This document shows, piece after piece, positions 7,548-15,883 of a DNA stretch of 64,000 bases. The notes beneath the pieces were generated by a model. It ran no database searches, was not told where the DNA came from, and saw only the letters and a list, made by a program, of their open reading frames with translations. Location: NCBI GenBank assembly GCA_015478775.1, contig JADMKP010000012.1, positions 1 through 64,000 on the forward strand, given 5' to 3'. Position 1 is the stretch's first letter. Each line of letters begins with the position of its first letter. This DNA is from Fermentimonas sp. GTDB taxonomy: Bacteria > Bacteroidota > Bacteroidia > Bacteroidales > Dysgonomonadaceae. The position numbers and the translations under genes were made by a program.

Positions 7548-10007
7548 ATGCCAAAAGTACAATTTATCGATCCCAGTGAAGTCAGAAAGCCAGGATTCGT
7601 AGAATTTAAGCCTATAGCTGTAAATCAATATCAGAAAAGTGTAAAAGACGAGAAAGAGAACTTTACAGATGATGAGTTTAAGCTTATTTACCACGATATG
7701 GTTCTTATACGTGAATTTGAGACCATGCTTAATCTTATTAAAACAAAAGGTGAGTATAATGGCACTTCATATAATCATCCCGGACCGGCTCACCTATCTA
7801 TAGGGCAGGAGTCGGCGGCAGTTGGTATGGCATGGACACTTTCTGTTGACGACTTCATCTTTGGTAGTCACAGATCGCATGGCGAGATATTGGCGAAAGG
7901 AATGTCGGCCATTCATAAACTGGATGATAATGAGTTAACTAGTATAATGGAAAACTTCTTTGATGGCGCCATTTATGAAATAGTTAAGAAAGACTTTGAT
8001 GGAACAGTAAAAGAGCTTGCCAGGAGGTTCCTTGTTTATGGTACACTTGCAGAAATATTTGCCCGTAAAACCGGTTTTAACAGAGGTCTGGGAGGTTCGA
8101 TGCATGCATTTTTTACTCCATTTGGAGTATATCCAAACAATGCAATTGTTGGTGGTTCGGGAGATATAGCTGTTGGTGCAGCACTTTATAAAAAGGTTAA
8201 CAGAAAGCCAGGACTTGTTGTAGCAAATATTGGTGACGCTTCTTTGGCGTGCGGGCCAGTTTGGGAAGGTATTACATTTGCTGCAATGGATCAGTTTAGA
8301 GAACTATGGGAAGGTGATATGCAAGGAGGGTTGCCTGTTATAATCAATATAATGAACAACCAGTATGGTATGGGTGGCCAGACCAGTGGCGAAACTATGG
8401 GCTATGATATTGCTGCACGTATTGGAGCAGGTGTAAATCCTGATCATATGCATGCTGAGCGTGTTGATGGCTACAACCCCCTTGCAGTAATTGATGCATA
8501 TAAACGTAAACGAAAGATTATTGATGAAAAAAGAGGTCCTGTTTTACTAGATGTACTTACGTATAGATATAGTGGACACTCACCCTCAGATGCTTCTTCT
8601 TATCGTACTAAAGATGAAGTTGAAGCGTGGGAAGCTCAAGATTGTATCAATTCTTATGGCAATGAACTTATTAATGCTGATGTTGCTCAACAAGTTGATT
8701 TGGATTCTATATGGTCTGATGTAAATGAACTTATTAATGAGATGTTTCTTAAAGCAATTGATACTAAAACTTCACCATTGATGGATAGTGCTGAAATTAT
8801 TGGTGAAATGATGTTTTCTAATGGCTCTGTAGACAGATTCTCTGATGCTGAACCTGAAGTGTTGATGCCATTGGACGAAAATCCTAGGGTTAAAAGAATA
8901 TCAGTAAAAGAGCGTTTTGCCTTTGACAAGGAAGGTAAGCCTTATAGTAAAATGAAGCAGTTTCAGCTAAGGGATGGAATTTTTGAAGCTATAATAGATC
9001 GGTTTTATAAAGATGCTTCACTTGTAGCTTATGGCGAGGAATGTCGTGATTGGGGTGGAGCTTTTGCAGTGTATAATGGATTAACAGAATCGTTACCTTA
9101 TAACAGGCTGTTTAATTCGCCAATTTCTGAAGCCGCGATTGTTGGTACTGCAATTGGGTATGCAATGTGTGGAGGTAGAGTTATTCCAGAAATTATGTAC
9201 TGCGACTTTATAGGTCGTGCTGGTGATGAGATTTTTAATCAGCTACCTAAATGGCAGGCAATGAGTGGTAATGTCCTTAAAATGCCAGTTGTTGTGAGGG
9301 TTTCTGTAGGTTCTAAATACGGAGCGCAACACTCGCAAGACTTGACATCTCTAATTGCCCATATTCCGGGTATAAAAGTCTGTTTCCCGGTTACACCTTA
9401 TGACGCTAAAGGTTTGATGAACGCATCATTACAGGGTACCGACCCAGTTATATTTTTTGAAAGTCAGCGTATCTATGATATTGGAGAACAGTTTCACAAA
9501 GGCGGTGTGCCCGAAGAATATTATGAGGTAGAATTGGGAGAACCTGATGTAAAGAGAGAGGGTAAAGATATTACATTCCTTACAGTTGGATATACACTCT
9601 ATCAAGCTCTTAAAGCTGCAGAAGAGCTTGAAGAGAAATACGGAATTAGTGCAGAGGTTATAGATGCACGCTCACTTGTTCCATTTAATTATGAAAAAGT
9701 AATTGAGTCAGTAAAGAAGACAGGAAAAATTATAGTAGCCGGTGATGCCACAACCAGAGGGTCGTTTCTTAATGATATGGCCACAAATATTAGTCAGCTT
9801 ACTTTCGATTATCTCGATGCACCTGTATCAGTACTGGGTTCGCGCAACTGGATTGTACCTGCACATGAACTCGAGGAACAGTTCTTTCCGCAACCAAGCT
9901 GGTTTTTGGACATGATTCATGAGCGTATTCAACCTCTGAAGGGCTATATTCCAGGACAAAACTTTACGGATGGAGAAATTGTGAAAAGGGCTAAAAATGG
10001 TATTTAG
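7548..10007 (+). CDS. 2-oxoacid dehydrogenase E1, fused alpha and beta subunits
   Basis: This 819-residue thiamine-diphosphate enzyme decarboxylates a 2-oxoacid and loads the lipoyl group. The N-terminal half is E1 alpha, with GSHRSHGEILAKG, GGSMHAFF and the TPP-binding span from GDASLACGP to NIMNNQYGMG. The C-terminal half (from about 465) is E1 beta (VAYGEECRDWGGAFAVYNGL, then SPISEAAIVGTAIGYA). About 45 residues are inserted between HGEILAKG and GGSMHAF compared with ordinary E1 alpha. Fused E1 chains occur in Bacteroidota and are usually annotated as 2-oxoisovalerate-type, but the substrate cannot be read from the sequence. The aldolase and dehydrogenase genes that follow suggest a role in sugar breakdown. 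Confidence 0.9.
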   Translation: MPKVQFIDPSEVRKPGFVEFKPIAVNQYQKSVKDEKENFTDDEFKLIYHDMVLIREFETMLNLIKTKGEYNGTSYNHPGPAHLSIGQESAAVGMAWTLSVDDFIFGSHRSHGEILAKGMSAIHKLDDNELTSIMENFFDGAIYEIVKKDFDGTVKELARRFLVYGTLAEIFARKTGFNRGLGGSMHAFFTPFGVYPNNAIVGGSGDIAVGAALYKKVNRKPGLVVANIGDASLACGPVWEGITFAAMDQFRELWEGDMQGGLPVIINIMNNQYGMGGQTSGETMGYDIAARIGAGVNPDHMHAERVDGYNPLAVIDAYKRKRKIIDEKRGPVLLDVLTYRYSGHSPSDASSYRTKDEVEAWEAQDCINSYGNELINADVAQQVDLDSIWSDVNELINEMFLKAIDTKTSPLMDSAEIIGEMMFSNGSVDRFSDAEPEVLMPLDENPRVKRISVKERFAFDKEGKPYSKMKQFQLRDGIFEAIIDRFYKDASLVAYGEECRDWGGAFAVYNGLTESLPYNRLFNSPISEAAIVGTAIGYAMCGGRVIPEIMYCDFIGRAGDEIFNQLPKWQAMSGNVLKMPVVVRVSVGSKYGAQHSQDLTSLIAHIPGIKVCFPVTPYDAKGLMNASLQGTDPVIFFESQRIYDIGEQFHKGGVPEEYYEVELGEPDVKREGKDITFLTVGYTLYQALKAAEELEEKYGISAEVIDARSLVPFNYEKVIESVKKTGKIIVAGDATTRGSFLNDMATNISQLTFDYLDAPVSVLGSRNWIVPAHELEEQFFPQPSWFLDMIHERIQPLKGYIPGQNFTDGEIVKRAKNGI

Positions 10008-10036
10008 CGTTTTAACTCTCTTTTATTTATAATATT

Positions 10037-11188
10037 ATGTTGAACGTAAATTGCCATTTACATACTCCTTACTCTTTTAGTGCATTTGAAGATATTGATG
10101 ATGCACTAAACAGGGCAGTTAAGGAAGGTGTGAAAGTGGTTGGTATTAATGATTTCTACACCAACAAAGGGTTTAAAGAGTGGAAAGTTGGATGCGATAA
10201 AAGAAAGCTCATCCCACTTTTCGGTATTGAATTTATTAGTTTAAATCAAGATGACCAAATTGCGGGGTTACGGGTAAACGACCCTGCTAATCCTGGTCGC
10301 ACATACATAAGCGGGAAAGGATTTGCATATCCTTTCAATTTACCCGAGCCATTTGCTTCTCAGCTTTCAGCAGTTGAAGAGGAGTCGAATAAACAAGTGG
10401 CAGCAATGTGTGTAAAGTTTAATGAATTCTTAAAAAGAATTGATGCTGGTTTTACTCTGGATCTTGCATGGATAAAAAAAGAACTGACACATGGTTCACT
10501 TCGTGAGCGACATCTGGCAAGAGCTGTAAGAATGAAATTGTTTGAGCATTGTAAAGACGATTTAGTAAAAACAGACTTACTGCTTAAAGAGCTATTTGGT
10601 GGAAAGAGTATAAAGTCTGAACTGACTGATATTGCTAGTCTGGAAAATGAAATCAGAGCAAATCTCCTTAAAATTGGAGGTGAAGCTTATGTGCCAGAGC
10701 ATCCTGATGCATTTTTGCCCTTGCAATCTGTTTGTGATATAATAATTGCAGCGGGTGGAATACCAACATATCCATTTTTAGCTGATAATGAAAAAGGGGA
10801 GTATACCGATTTTGAGAACAATCTTGAGCGTGTGGCAAAACAGCTTACTGAACGAGGCTTTCATTCGGTTGAATTTATAACTACTCGCAACGATGTTAAT
10901 TTACTAGAGAAGTATGCGGGTTATCTCCATGAGAAAGGTTTTGTAGTTACATTTGGTAGCGAGCATAACACTCCACAGATGGAGCCAATTGTGCTTTTTG
11001 CCAGACATAATAAGCCACTTACTGAGCGGTTGAAGCAGATTAACTTTGAAGGTGCATGCGTTATTGCAGCTCATCAACATTTAGTTTCACAAGGTTTAGA
11101 GGGTTATATCGACAGTAGTGGATATGCTGACAGAACTAAACGCAAAGACTTTATAGAACTGGGTGAGTCGCTAATCAAAAGTGTATGA
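10037..11188 (+). CDS. PHP-domain metal-dependent hydrolase/phosphoesterase of unknown substrate
   Basis: This 383-residue cytoplasmic protein begins with the PHP motif NCHLHTPYSFSAFEDI and continues with VVGINDFYT and LIPLFGIEFISL. Later metal-site blocks are EAYVPEHPDAFLPL and VTFGSEHNTPQME, the usual set of His/Asp/Glu ligands. PHP domains commonly cleave phosphoesters. A long central insertion (about residues 90-200) separates the motif groups. The stop overlaps the start of the aldolase/SDR fusion (ATGA), so co-expression is likely. A phosphatase acting on a sugar-phosphate intermediate of this operon is plausible, but I do not recognise a characterised homologue. Confidence 0.75.
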   Translation: MLNVNCHLHTPYSFSAFEDIDDALNRAVKEGVKVVGINDFYTNKGFKEWKVGCDKRKLIPLFGIEFISLNQDDQIAGLRVNDPANPGRTYISGKGFAYPFNLPEPFASQLSAVEEESNKQVAAMCVKFNEFLKRIDAGFTLDLAWIKKELTHGSLRERHLARAVRMKLFEHCKDDLVKTDLLLKELFGGKSIKSELTDIASLENEIRANLLKIGGEAYVPEHPDAFLPLQSVCDIIIAAGGIPTYPFLADNEKGEYTDFENNLERVAKQLTERGFHSVEFITTRNDVNLLEKYAGYLHEKGFVVTFGSEHNTPQMEPIVLFARHNKPLTERLKQINFEGACVIAAHQHLVSQGLEGYIDSSGYADRTKRKDFIELGESLIKSV

Positions 11189-13140
11189 AAGAGATAGATG
11201 ATATAATTAAGATTTCGAAATTCTACGGAAGTGATAATAGATTTGTTATTGCTGGGGGTGGAAATACATCTTATAAAAGTATAGATAGACTGTGGGTTAA
11301 AGCTAGTGGTGCTTCCCTTGCCACAATCACTGAGGAGGGTTTCGCAATACTTGATCGAACTAAGCTAAACCTTATTACCGAAAAGGTTTATAGTACTAAT
11401 GCTGATGAGCGTGAAGAACAAGTGAAAAGAGATCTTGAAGAGGCTACTTTAACAAAAGGGAAGCGTCCGTCGGTTGAAACTTCAATGCATAATGCTATTA
11501 ATTATGCTTTTGTTGTTCATTTGCACCCCACCTTAGTAAACGGTTTAATGTGTTCTCAGAATGCACAAAATGAGTTGATTAAGCTTTTTGGCGATAAGCA
11601 TGTTTTTGTGGAGTATACAGATCCGGGATACATACTTTTTAAAAAGGTAAATGATAAGATAGAGGAGCACAGAAAAAGATTTGACAAAGAACCTAAGGTT
11701 ATATGGCTGCAGAACCACGGAGTTTTTGTAGCTGCTAATACTATAGAGGAAATTCAGTTAATATATAATGATATCATAGATAAGCTTGAAGGAAGACTTA
11801 TAGAACCTCTTGAAGTTAAGTCATTGGAGGTAAATGTCAGTGTTACTAAAATACTTCCTGCCCTTAGGATGTTATTATCTAACAAAGAGCTAAAAACCCT
11901 AAGAGTTAGGAACAATGGCTTGATTAAATATTATAGCGAGCAGCCCGAAAATCAAAAAGATATAGTAAAGCCTTTTACCCCTGATGCAATTGTCTATTGC
12001 AAGTCGAATTATATATTTCTTAATAGCGACAATGATCTTTTGAATGAAGCAGAACAAAAGATTTCTGATTTTACAGAAAAATATGATTATCTGCCCAAGG
12101 TATTACTTATAAAAGGGATAGGTTTGGTGGCAGTGGGTGACAATGCCAACCAATGCGATATAATATTAGATGTTTTTGAAGATGCAATGAGAATTGCATT
12201 TTTGTCAAAAGCTTTTGGTGGACCACATCCTATGACGGATGAGCAAATAAGATTTATTGACACCTGGGAGGTTGAGAACTACAGAAGAAGTGTTGCGGCA
12301 GGCTCGTCTGCTGGTCGCGCCGAGAATAAAACTATTATTATAACAGGTGCTGCACAGGGTTTTGGTGAAGGTATAGGAGAGTGTTTGATAAAGGAGGGCG
12401 CCAATATTGTAATTGCCGATCTTAATGAAATAAAAGGAAATCAAACAGCAGTGTCTTTTAATAAAATATCGAAAAGCAACCAGTCGGTTTTTGTGAAAAC
12501 TGATGTTTCAGATGTCAGCAATTTAGAAAATCTAATTTATAAAACTGTATGTGAATTTGGTGGTGTAGACTGTTTTATAAGTAATGCAGGTGTATTGAGA
12601 GCTGGGGGACTTGAAGATATGACTCCAGAGAATTTCGATTTGGTGACCAAAATAAATTATAGTGCTTATTTTTATTGCACTAAGGTGGTGAGCAAAGTTA
12701 TGAAATTGCAAACAAAATATGGTTCGGACAACTATTATGCTGACATTATCCAGATAAATTCTAAATCTGGTCTTGAAGGTAGTAGAGCAAATTTTGCGTA
12801 TGCAGGTGGTAAGTTTGGAGGAATTGGACTTACTCAGTCGTTTGCTTTGGAGCTTGCGCCAAATAGAATTAAGGTAAACTCTGTGTGTCCAGGTAACTTC
12901 TATGAGGGGCCATTATGGAGTGATTCTGAAAATGGACTTTTTGTACAGTACTTGAAAGCCGGAAAAGTGCCGGGCGCTAAGTCTATAGAGGATGTGAGAG
13001 AGTTTTATCTTTCTAAAGTGCCAATGCGCAAAGGTTGCACTCCATTGGATGTTACAAAAGGTGTTTTGTATCTTATGGAACAAAATGGTGAAACTGGGCA
13101 AGCCTTGCCGATAACTGGCGGTCAAGTGATGTTGAGCTAG
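11185..13140 (+). CDS. Bifunctional class II aldolase / short-chain dehydrogenase (RhaEW-like)
   Basis: The N-terminal part (about residues 1-365) of this 651-residue fusion is a class II aldolase/adducin domain, with GGGNTSYKS, the zinc motif VVHLHPTLVNGL and WLQNHGVF. The C-terminal part (about 385-651) is an SDR with the nucleotide loop TGAAQGFGEGIG, an active-site serine in INSKSG and a YxxxK pair in YAGGKFG. Fusions of this design (RhaEW, Bacillus YuxG type) split L-rhamnulose-1-phosphate into dihydroxyacetone phosphate and L-lactaldehyde and oxidise the lactaldehyde. The known forms are somewhat longer (nearly 700 residues). It overlaps the PHP gene by 4 nt. It would supply the rhamnose aldolase missing from the rha operon; action on fuculose-1-phosphate is also possible. 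Confidence 0.85.
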   Translation: MKEIDDIIKISKFYGSDNRFVIAGGGNTSYKSIDRLWVKASGASLATITEEGFAILDRTKLNLITEKVYSTNADEREEQVKRDLEEATLTKGKRPSVETSMHNAINYAFVVHLHPTLVNGLMCSQNAQNELIKLFGDKHVFVEYTDPGYILFKKVNDKIEEHRKRFDKEPKVIWLQNHGVFVAANTIEEIQLIYNDIIDKLEGRLIEPLEVKSLEVNVSVTKILPALRMLLSNKELKTLRVRNNGLIKYYSEQPENQKDIVKPFTPDAIVYCKSNYIFLNSDNDLLNEAEQKISDFTEKYDYLPKVLLIKGIGLVAVGDNANQCDIILDVFEDAMRIAFLSKAFGGPHPMTDEQIRFIDTWEVENYRRSVAAGSSAGRAENKTIIITGAAQGFGEGIGECLIKEGANIVIADLNEIKGNQTAVSFNKISKSNQSVFVKTDVSDVSNLENLIYKTVCEFGGVDCFISNAGVLRAGGLEDMTPENFDLVTKINYSAYFYCTKVVSKVMKLQTKYGSDNYYADIIQINSKSGLEGSRANFAYAGGKFGGIGLTQSFALELAPNRIKVNSVCPGNFYEGPLWSDSENGLFVQYLKAGKVPGAKSIEDVREFYLSKVPMRKGCTPLDVTKGVLYLMEQNGETGQALPITGGQVMLS

Positions 13141-13164
13141 GGCGGTTAAATTAAAAATGATAAA

Positions 13165-14436
13165 ATGAAAACAAAAGCAGTAAGATTATATGGTAAAAAA
13201 GATCTCCGATTAGAGGAATTTGAATTACCACAAATAAAAGATAATGAGATTTTAGCTAAGGTTGTTTCAGACTCACTTTGTATGTCTTCTTACAAAGCAG
13301 CATCTCAGGGGCCTGAGCATAAACGTATACCCGATGATGTATCGGAAAATCCAATTTTGATGGGGCATGAATTTGCCGGTGAGTTATTGGAGGTAGGTTC
13401 TAAATGGGCTCATAAATTTAATGCGGGCGATAAGTTCTCAATTCAGCCTGCTTTATACTATGAAGATGGTCCGGTTGGTATTTTAAGTGCTCCGGGTTAT
13501 AGCTATAAATACATTGGCGGCAATGCTACCTACATAGTTATTCCGAATGAGGTAATGGAACAAGATTGTCTTCTGAAATATGAAGGTGAAGGGTATTACC
13601 CCGCATCTCTTGCGGAGCCTCTATCATGTGTAATTGGTGCGATGCATGCAAATTACCACACAACTCCTGGAAGTTATGAGCATAAAATGGAGATTGTAGA
13701 TGGTGGGAAAATGGCAATTTTGGCTGGTGTGGGACCAATGGGGCTTGCTGCTATTAACTATGTGCTTAATAGAGAAGATCTAAAGCCTTCACTTCTGGTT
13801 GTTACTGATGTAGATCAGGATAGACTTAATAGAGCTGCTTCTATATATACAGTCGATTTTGCTGCTTCACGAGGAATAGATTTATATTATATAAATACAG
13901 GTAAAGTAGACAACCCGGTTGAATTGCTCAGAGATAAGACAAATGGTTTGGGTTATGATGATGTGTTTGTTTTTGCACCGGTTAAATCTGTAGTGGAGCA
14001 AGGTGATGCGATACTGGGGTTTGATGGATGTCTTAACTTCTTTGCTGGACCAAATGATACTAATTTTAGTGCTAATCTCAATTTCTACAATGTTCATTAT
14101 GCATATACACATATTGTGGGTACTAGTGGTGGTAATAATGATGATATGGTTGAAGCATTAGATATTATGAGTAAAGGTCTTGACCCCGCAGGGTTAGTTA
14201 CGCATATAGGTGGGTTGGATGCAGTTGTAGACGCAACTATTAATCTCCCCAATATCCCAGGAGGTAAGAAGCTAATATACACTCATATTGAAATGCCACT
14301 GACTCCAATTGCTGATTTTGCAAAACTTGGTGAGGAAGATAAGTTTTATAAAGAACTTGCTGAAATATGTTCTAAGCATAAAGGTTTATGGAGTGTTGAG
14401 GCAGAAGCGTTTTTACTTGAGAATTATGGTGTTTGA
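13165..14436 (+). CDS. Zinc-type medium-chain alcohol dehydrogenase, SorE (L-sorbose-1-phosphate reductase)-like
   Basis: This 423-residue MDR-superfamily protein has the GHE block (LMGHEFAGELLEVG), an unusual N-terminal segment in place of the typical GICG (SDSLCMSSYKAA), and a Rossmann region GVGPMGLAAINYV. A C-terminal extension reaches the end at LLENYGV. The architecture and length fit SorE-like sugar-phosphate reductases/polyol dehydrogenases rather than ordinary ADH (about 350 residues). It lies 24 nt after the aldolase/SDR fusion and 18 nt before the tandem aldolase. Roles could be reduction of a ketose-phosphate or oxidoreduction of lactaldehyde or glyceraldehyde; the sequence cannot decide. 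Confidence 0.75.
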   Translation: MKTKAVRLYGKKDLRLEEFELPQIKDNEILAKVVSDSLCMSSYKAASQGPEHKRIPDDVSENPILMGHEFAGELLEVGSKWAHKFNAGDKFSIQPALYYEDGPVGILSAPGYSYKYIGGNATYIVIPNEVMEQDCLLKYEGEGYYPASLAEPLSCVIGAMHANYHTTPGSYEHKMEIVDGGKMAILAGVGPMGLAAINYVLNREDLKPSLLVVTDVDQDRLNRAASIYTVDFAASRGIDLYYINTGKVDNPVELLRDKTNGLGYDDVFVFAPVKSVVEQGDAILGFDGCLNFFAGPNDTNFSANLNFYNVHYAYTHIVGTSGGNNDDMVEALDIMSKGLDPAGLVTHIGGLDAVVDATINLPNIPGGKKLIYTHIEMPLTPIADFAKLGEEDKFYKELAEICSKHKGLWSVEAEAFLLENYGV

Positions 14437-14454
14437 TTTTTATAAATTATATAT

Positions 14455-15753
14455 ATGAAACAATTAGATGTGAATTTGATGCATCCGGTAGAACAAATTA
14501 AAGTTATTATCGGAAGAATATATAAAAGTGGTATGACTACTACTTCAGGAGGAAATGTATCAATTAGAGATAAAAATGGAGACATTTGGATTACACCTTC
14601 GGGAGTTGATAAGGGATTACTTACTGAGAACGATATAATGCAGATTAAAAAAGATGGCACTGTAATTGGATTGCATAAACCTTCTTCTGAACTTCCATTT
14701 CATAAAGCAATTTATGAGTCCCGACCAGAGCTTAGTGCCATTATTCATGCTCACCCGCCTGCTCTTGTTGCTTTTAGTATTGCTGGTATTGTACCCGACA
14801 CAAAAATTGTTCCCCAAGCATACAATATTTGTGGCGATATTGGTTTTGCTCCTTATGGTACTCCAGGTAGTGAAGATTTGGGAGAGAAGATTGCTAATGA
14901 GTTTCTCGACAAACGATACAAGGCTATTATTATGGAAAATCACGGCGTTGTATTAGGAGGTGCAAATATGATGGATGCATATCAACGTTTTGAAACTCTT
15001 GAGTTTTGCTGTCGTACAATTATTAATGCAAAAAGGCTTGGAAGCGTAAATTATTTATCAGACGAGCAAGTTTCTCAATACGTTAATCATTTACCATCTA
15101 ATATTTCTCACTTCATGGATATTGATCATCCATCTGAGGAAAGGGCTATAAGAACTGAAATGGTGAATATTATACGTAGAGCATGTGATCAGGGATTAAT
15201 GATTTCTACATATGGAACGGTATCTGCTAGATGGAAAGAAAATGATTTTCTGATTACTCCTAGCAATATTGCCAGATGGGATATTGTACCAGGTGATTTA
15301 GTACAAATAAAAAACGGTATGGCAGAGGCAGGAAAAACTCCTAGTCGGTCCGTTGCACTTCATCAGCGCATTTATCAGTTAAACCCCCAGATTAATTCAA
15401 TTGTATGTACTCAACCCGTTAATCTAATGGCACATGCAGTTAGTGGCAGTAAGTTTGATGTTAGAACTATACCTGAGAGCTGGATATTCTTACAAGACGT
15501 GCCTTCAATACCGTTTGGTTTGATTTATAATGATGTTGATAGTGTGGCAAAGATGTTTCAAAAGAATAGGGTTATACTAGTAGAGAATGACAGTGTATTC
15601 GTTACCGGTGACAAGCTCTTAAATACATTTGATTATTTGGAGGTTGCAGAGTTCTCGGCCAATTCGTTGGTTATGGCTGCTACAATTGGAACATTGCAAC
15701 CAATTGGAGATGAAGAGATAGAGGATTTAAGAATTGCATTTAATGTAAAATAA
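14455..15753 (+). CDS. Tandem class II aldolase (FucA-like) with an intact first and degenerate second domain
   Basis: This 432-residue protein is two class II aldolase/adducin domains in a row. Domain 1 (about 8-215) keeps the FucA catalytic set: E79 (SSELP), H98 and H100 (HAHPP) and H163 (MENHGV), plus SGGNVS. Domain 2 (about 222-430) aligns along its length, but these positions read S, C, Q (VCTQP) and D (VENDSV), so all four zinc/catalytic residues are gone. L-fuculose-1-phosphate aldolase normally has one domain of about 215 residues. Placement just before the probable fucR and fucI supports a FucA role for domain 1. Domain 2 may be structural, since the family is tetrameric. Confidence 0.82.
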   Translation: MKQLDVNLMHPVEQIKVIIGRIYKSGMTTTSGGNVSIRDKNGDIWITPSGVDKGLLTENDIMQIKKDGTVIGLHKPSSELPFHKAIYESRPELSAIIHAHPPALVAFSIAGIVPDTKIVPQAYNICGDIGFAPYGTPGSEDLGEKIANEFLDKRYKAIIMENHGVVLGGANMMDAYQRFETLEFCCRTIINAKRLGSVNYLSDEQVSQYVNHLPSNISHFMDIDHPSEERAIRTEMVNIIRRACDQGLMISTYGTVSARWKENDFLITPSNIARWDIVPGDLVQIKNGMAEAGKTPSRSVALHQRIYQLNPQINSIVCTQPVNLMAHAVSGSKFDVRTIPESWIFLQDVPSIPFGLIYNDVDSVAKMFQKNRVILVENDSVFVTGDKLLNTFDYLEVAEFSANSLVMAATIGTLQPIGDEEIEDLRIAFNVK

Positions 15754-15779
15754 TAAAAAGGGCGATTGTTAATTAGTAA

Positions 15780-15797
15780 ATATGTTTAATAACATAT
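15780..15797. promoter_or_regulatory. 18-nt palindrome upstream of the GntR gene
   Basis: The arms ATATGTT and AACATAT flank a 4-nt centre, giving a perfect 7-bp inverted repeat about 85 nt before the regulator start. It could be an operator or a weak hairpin after the aldolase gene. No T-run follows, so a terminator is less likely. Confidence 0.35.
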
Positions 15798-15883
15798 AGA
15801 AATGTTTCTAAATTAAATTTTAATATTGTTCATTTGTCTTTATTGTCAGCACAGTACAGAACAGTGCGGTAAAGGATGTTGAA

